Assembly (NCBI GenBank): GCA_963972255.1
Contig: CAXATO010000007.1
Coordinates: 62,001-126,000 of the forward strand
From: UBA1479 sp002706405
Lineage (GTDB): Bacteria; Pseudomonadota; Alphaproteobacteria; Rhodospirillales; Casp-alpha2
Direction of reading: 5' to 3'
DNA length: 64,000 nt
Below the pieces are notes generated by a model. It saw only the letters and a program-made list of their open reading frames with translations. It did no database searches and was not told where the DNA came from. A program made the position numbers and the translations under genes. Below are positions 61,568 to 64,000 of this stretch, in pieces (positions within the stretch are counted from its first letter, which is position 1; the number at the start of each line of letters is the position of its first letter).

Positions 61568-63811
61568 ATGCCGCTTTCGACCTATCTGCCGGAAGAAATG
61601 GGCTCCGTCGCCGTCGCCCCCCTGGGGCCGGTGGAAGCGGGCAGCTTCCAATCTTTCTTCATCATCTATACGGCGGGCAAGTTCGGGATCGACGATTCCG
61701 GCTCTCTCAAGATCGTGCACCGTTTCGCCTCGGACCTGGGGCGGCTGCAGATGGACGATCCAGAGGGCGCCAACTACGTTTCGGCCCAGGCGTCGAACGG
61801 CGCCGTCCTGCATATGGAATACGACCTCAAGCGCAACTTCCGGCCTTGGGACAAGACGCTCTATATCAAGGTCGTGCGCGGGTTCCTGTCGGAAGGCGAC
61901 CGCATCGTGATCCGCATCGGCGACCGCCGGTACGGCGGGCCGGGCGTGCGCATGCAGACTTTTCAGGAACAGGAATTCCAGTTCCGCATCCTGGTGGACG
62001 CCTTCGCGACCTATGACTACGTGGAATTGCCGAACACGCCCTCCATCGAAATCGTCTCCGGCCCGCCGGTGATCTACAAGGCCGTGCTGCCGACCCTCAA
62101 GCGGGTCGGCGAGACCTTTCTGCTGGGCCTCAAGGGCGAGGACCGCTGGGGCAATCCGTCGACCAAGTGCGAGGATACCTTTCGCGTGACCTCGACCCGG
62201 CCGGTCGAAAACCTGCCGGACGAGATTTCCTTCTACCCCGGCCAGGCGTCCGTGCAAATCGACGGCCTGCGGGCCGAGGAAGAAGGCGACCTCTGCATCG
62301 ACCTGATCGATATGGACGGCAATCTGGCGGCGCGGTCCAACCCGCTGCGGGTAGTGGCGAAGACTGACGGCGTCAGCTTTTGGGCCGACTTGCATGGGCA
62401 ATCCCAGGAAACCATCGGCACCAACAACGCGCGCTCCTATTTCGCCTTTGCCCGCGACAAGGCATTCCTCGACGCCACCGTGCATCAGGGCAACGACTTT
62501 CAAATCAGCTCCGGCTTCTGGGACGAACTGAACGGCCTGAGCCGCGAGTTCACCCAGGACAGCCGCTTCATCGTCCTTCCCGGCTACGAATGGTCGGCCA
62601 ATACCTGCCTGGGCGGGGACCGAAACATCCTTTATGCCGAGGAAGGGCGGCCCATCTACCGCTCGTCCCACGCCCTGGTCGAGGACCGGGGCGACCTGGA
62701 CCAGGACGCCAACAGCGTCGAGGAACTGTTCGACAAACTGCAGGATGAGGACGTCATGGTGTTCGCCCATGTGGGCGGGCGCTACGCCGATATCCGGCGC
62801 GGTCACGACCGCAGGCTGGAACGCTCGGTCGAGGTACATTCCGCCTGGGGCACCTTCGAATGGCTGGTCGAGGATGCCTTCGAAATGGGCTACCGCACGG
62901 GCATCCTCGCAACCTCGGACGGCCATAAGGGCCGGCCTGGCGCGTCGCATCCCGGGGCCACCCGGTTCGGCGCCTATGGCGGGCTGACCTGCCTGTTTGC
63001 GGACGACCTGACCCGCAAGGACCTGATGACGGCCCTGAAGCGCCGCCATCATTACTGCACCACGGGCTGCCGGGCGGTCCTGTCGACCCGGCTGACGCTG
63101 GACGCCCCCGCCGACCGTTTCGACGACGACCCGGCGCTCGGCGGTCCACCCGACGAACAGGTCACGGAAGCGGTCATGGGCGACATCCTGCGCACCGACG
63201 CCCAGACGGCGACTTTCGAGATCGACATCCACGCCGCCGCGCCGATCGAGCGCATCGACATTCGCGACGGCCTGCGCCATCTGGAAACCTGGCGTCCGTC
63301 GGAAGCCGAGGACATGGGCAAGCGCATCCGGGTGATTTGGGAAGGCTCCGAATACCGCGGCCGCGGCCGGGAGACGGTGTGGGACGGCTGCGCGGAGCTG
63401 TCGGGCAACGCCTTCACCCGGATCGCGCCCATCAACTGGTACAACATCGAAAAGCGTCTGGACCTGGTCAGCCCGCAGCGGGTCGAATGGGCGTCCCTGA
63501 CCACGGGGGGCTTCATCGGCTTCGACGCCTGGCTCGACGACATGGTCATGGGCTGGCTCCGCATCGACACGCCGCTGGTCAAGAAATCCATCGCCGTTCA
63601 GGACATCGGGCGCGAGGATATCCGTCTCGAAGCCGGCGGGCTCGGCCGCCGCGTGCGCATCTTCCGCGTGCCCGAGGAAAACCCGCACCGCCGGCTCAAG
63701 CTGACGCGCAAAATCCCTCTGAACCCGGACCGTGACAACGCCCTTTACGTGCGCATCACGTTGGATGATGGTCACGTCATCTGGTCGTCGCCTATTTACC
63801 TCGTTCCATGA
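61568..63811 (+). CDS. DUF3604/PHP-like metal-dependent hydrolase
   Basis: The product is 747 aa. The N-terminal 270 residues are beta-rich (GEDRWGNPS). The central domain starts WADLHGQSQETIG, a PHP-type metal motif, with later FAHVGG and TSDGHKGRPGASH supplying further His/Asp ligands. A beta-rich C-terminus follows. The group is usually labelled DUF3604; related proteins are suspected phosphoesterases or hydrolases. ATG 61568 is used, with a G-rich run before it; TTG 61541 is in frame. There is no signal peptide. A VOC gene follows 10 bp later. Confidence 0.75.
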   Translation: MPLSTYLPEEMGSVAVAPLGPVEAGSFQSFFIIYTAGKFGIDDSGSLKIVHRFASDLGRLQMDDPEGANYVSAQASNGAVLHMEYDLKRNFRPWDKTLYIKVVRGFLSEGDRIVIRIGDRRYGGPGVRMQTFQEQEFQFRILVDAFATYDYVELPNTPSIEIVSGPPVIYKAVLPTLKRVGETFLLGLKGEDRWGNPSTKCEDTFRVTSTRPVENLPDEISFYPGQASVQIDGLRAEEEGDLCIDLIDMDGNLAARSNPLRVVAKTDGVSFWADLHGQSQETIGTNNARSYFAFARDKAFLDATVHQGNDFQISSGFWDELNGLSREFTQDSRFIVLPGYEWSANTCLGGDRNILYAEEGRPIYRSSHALVEDRGDLDQDANSVEELFDKLQDEDVMVFAHVGGRYADIRRGHDRRLERSVEVHSAWGTFEWLVEDAFEMGYRTGILATSDGHKGRPGASHPGATRFGAYGGLTCLFADDLTRKDLMTALKRRHHYCTTGCRAVLSTRLTLDAPADRFDDDPALGGPPDEQVTEAVMGDILRTDAQTATFEIDIHAAAPIERIDIRDGLRHLETWRPSEAEDMGKRIRVIWEGSEYRGRGRETVWDGCAELSGNAFTRIAPINWYNIEKRLDLVSPQRVEWASLTTGGFIGFDAWLDDMVMGWLRIDTPLVKKSIAVQDIGREDIRLEAGGLGRRVRIFRVPEENPHRRLKLTRKIPLNPDRDNALYVRITLDDGHVIWSSPIYLVP

Positions 63812-63821
63812 CAGGTTTTTC

Positions 63822-64000
63822 ATGACAGGCATTGATCACGTCGTTCTGGCCGCCCGCGATCTGGCGGCGATCTCGGCATTCTATGAACGCCTCGGGTTTA
63901 CGCTGACACCCCAGGCACAGCATCCCTTCGGTACGGGCAATCGACTGGCCCAGCTTCAGGGTAGTTTCATCGAGCTTCTGTCGGTGACCAAGCCGGCGGA
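63822..64000 (+). CDS. VOC (glyoxalase-like) family protein, 5' part
   Basis: The first 59 residues are present; the rest lies past the window. IDHVVLAARDLAAISAFYERLGF is the typical opening of a glyoxalase/VOC subunit, with the early metal-binding His. The short gap after the DUF3604 gene suggests the two are linked. The product could be a lyase, a dioxygenase or a PhnB-like protein; nothing more can be said from the fragment. Confidence 0.8.
   Translation, partial: MTGIDHVVLAARDLAAISAFYERLGFTLTPQAQHPFGTGNRLAQLQGSFIELLSVTKPA

Noticed and set aside
1..64000. CRISPR arrays, insertion sequences, prophage or integron elements
   Set aside because: No regularly spaced repeats, no transposase or integrase families and no flanking target duplications are visible. 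The strongest repeats are local hairpins and promoter dyads.

Overview
The window is about 64 kb of GC-rich, gene-dense bacterial chromosome. It looks like an alphaproteobacterium, most likely a free-living Rhodospirillales-type organism. That is an inference from family content: the cysG / DUF2849 / cysI / DUF934 sulfur block, the NAGGN osmolyte genes, a Tat-exported aldo/keto reductase, and many DppBCDF-type, amidase, TauD, IclR and GMC families with the codon use of that group. I see no insertion sequence, prophage, integrase, CRISPR array, rRNA or convincing tRNA. Codon use and GC are fairly even apart from AT-rich promoter pockets near 29.2-29.4 kb, 35.4-35.5 kb and 38.0-38.2 kb.

Layout. 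1-7.0 kb: the 5' part of a chemoreceptor gene, a small membrane protein, queA, a Pmp3-like peptide, a second small membrane protein, a Gfo/Idh/MocA oxidoreductase divergent from an EamA exporter, and a family III CoA-transferase. 7.2-19.9 kb: one long forward operon with a complete peptide-type ABC importer (binding protein, two permeases, two ATPases), then two M20 amidohydrolases, two amidase-signature enzymes and an MlrC/M81 metalloprotease, mostly with 4-nt overlaps or very short gaps. 19.9-22.4 kb: AlkB, an HtrA-like protein that has lost its catalytic triad, and a class II aldolase. 22.4-29.2 kb: an unusual structured leader, then the NAGGN dipeptide osmolyte genes (asnO, ngg, M42 peptidase) and a cytoplasmic gamma-glutamyltransferase-like protein. 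29.4-33.4 kb: siroheme synthesis and sulfite/nitrite reduction.

33.4-38.0 kb: a membrane class III cyclase using a TTG start, divergent from a subtilase across a promoter full of ACCAAT repeats, facing a secreted trypsin/TPR protein. 38.3-44.4 kb: an IclR regulator, a TauD-type dioxygenase, a CoA-acylating aldehyde dehydrogenase of the sulfoacetaldehyde (SauS) type, a two-subunit ADP-forming CoA ligase and a nitroreductase whose start codon lies in a hairpin. 44.4-51 kb: a Kef-type antiporter, a GMC oxidoreductase, a DAO-type FAD oxidoreductase and the aldo/keto reductase. 51-54.5 kb: a TPR protein, a complementary pair of bacterioferritin subunits and a di-heme peroxidase. 54.6-59.6 kb: a series of transporters (NSS, AEC, TerC, TauE/SafE) and an enolase-superfamily enzyme. 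59.8-64 kb: a coiled-coil membrane protein, a threonate-type dehydrogenase, a DUF3604 protein and the start of a VOC protein.

The two most system-like regions are the 12.7-kb importer plus hydrolase operon, which reads as a complete uptake-and-dismantling route for an unknown amide or peptide, and the IclR-TauD-SauS-ligase operon, which could take a sulfonate or similar substrate through an aldehyde and an acyl-CoA to a free acid with ATP recovery. The window also has several clear cis-acting RNA or DNA structures, listed individually.
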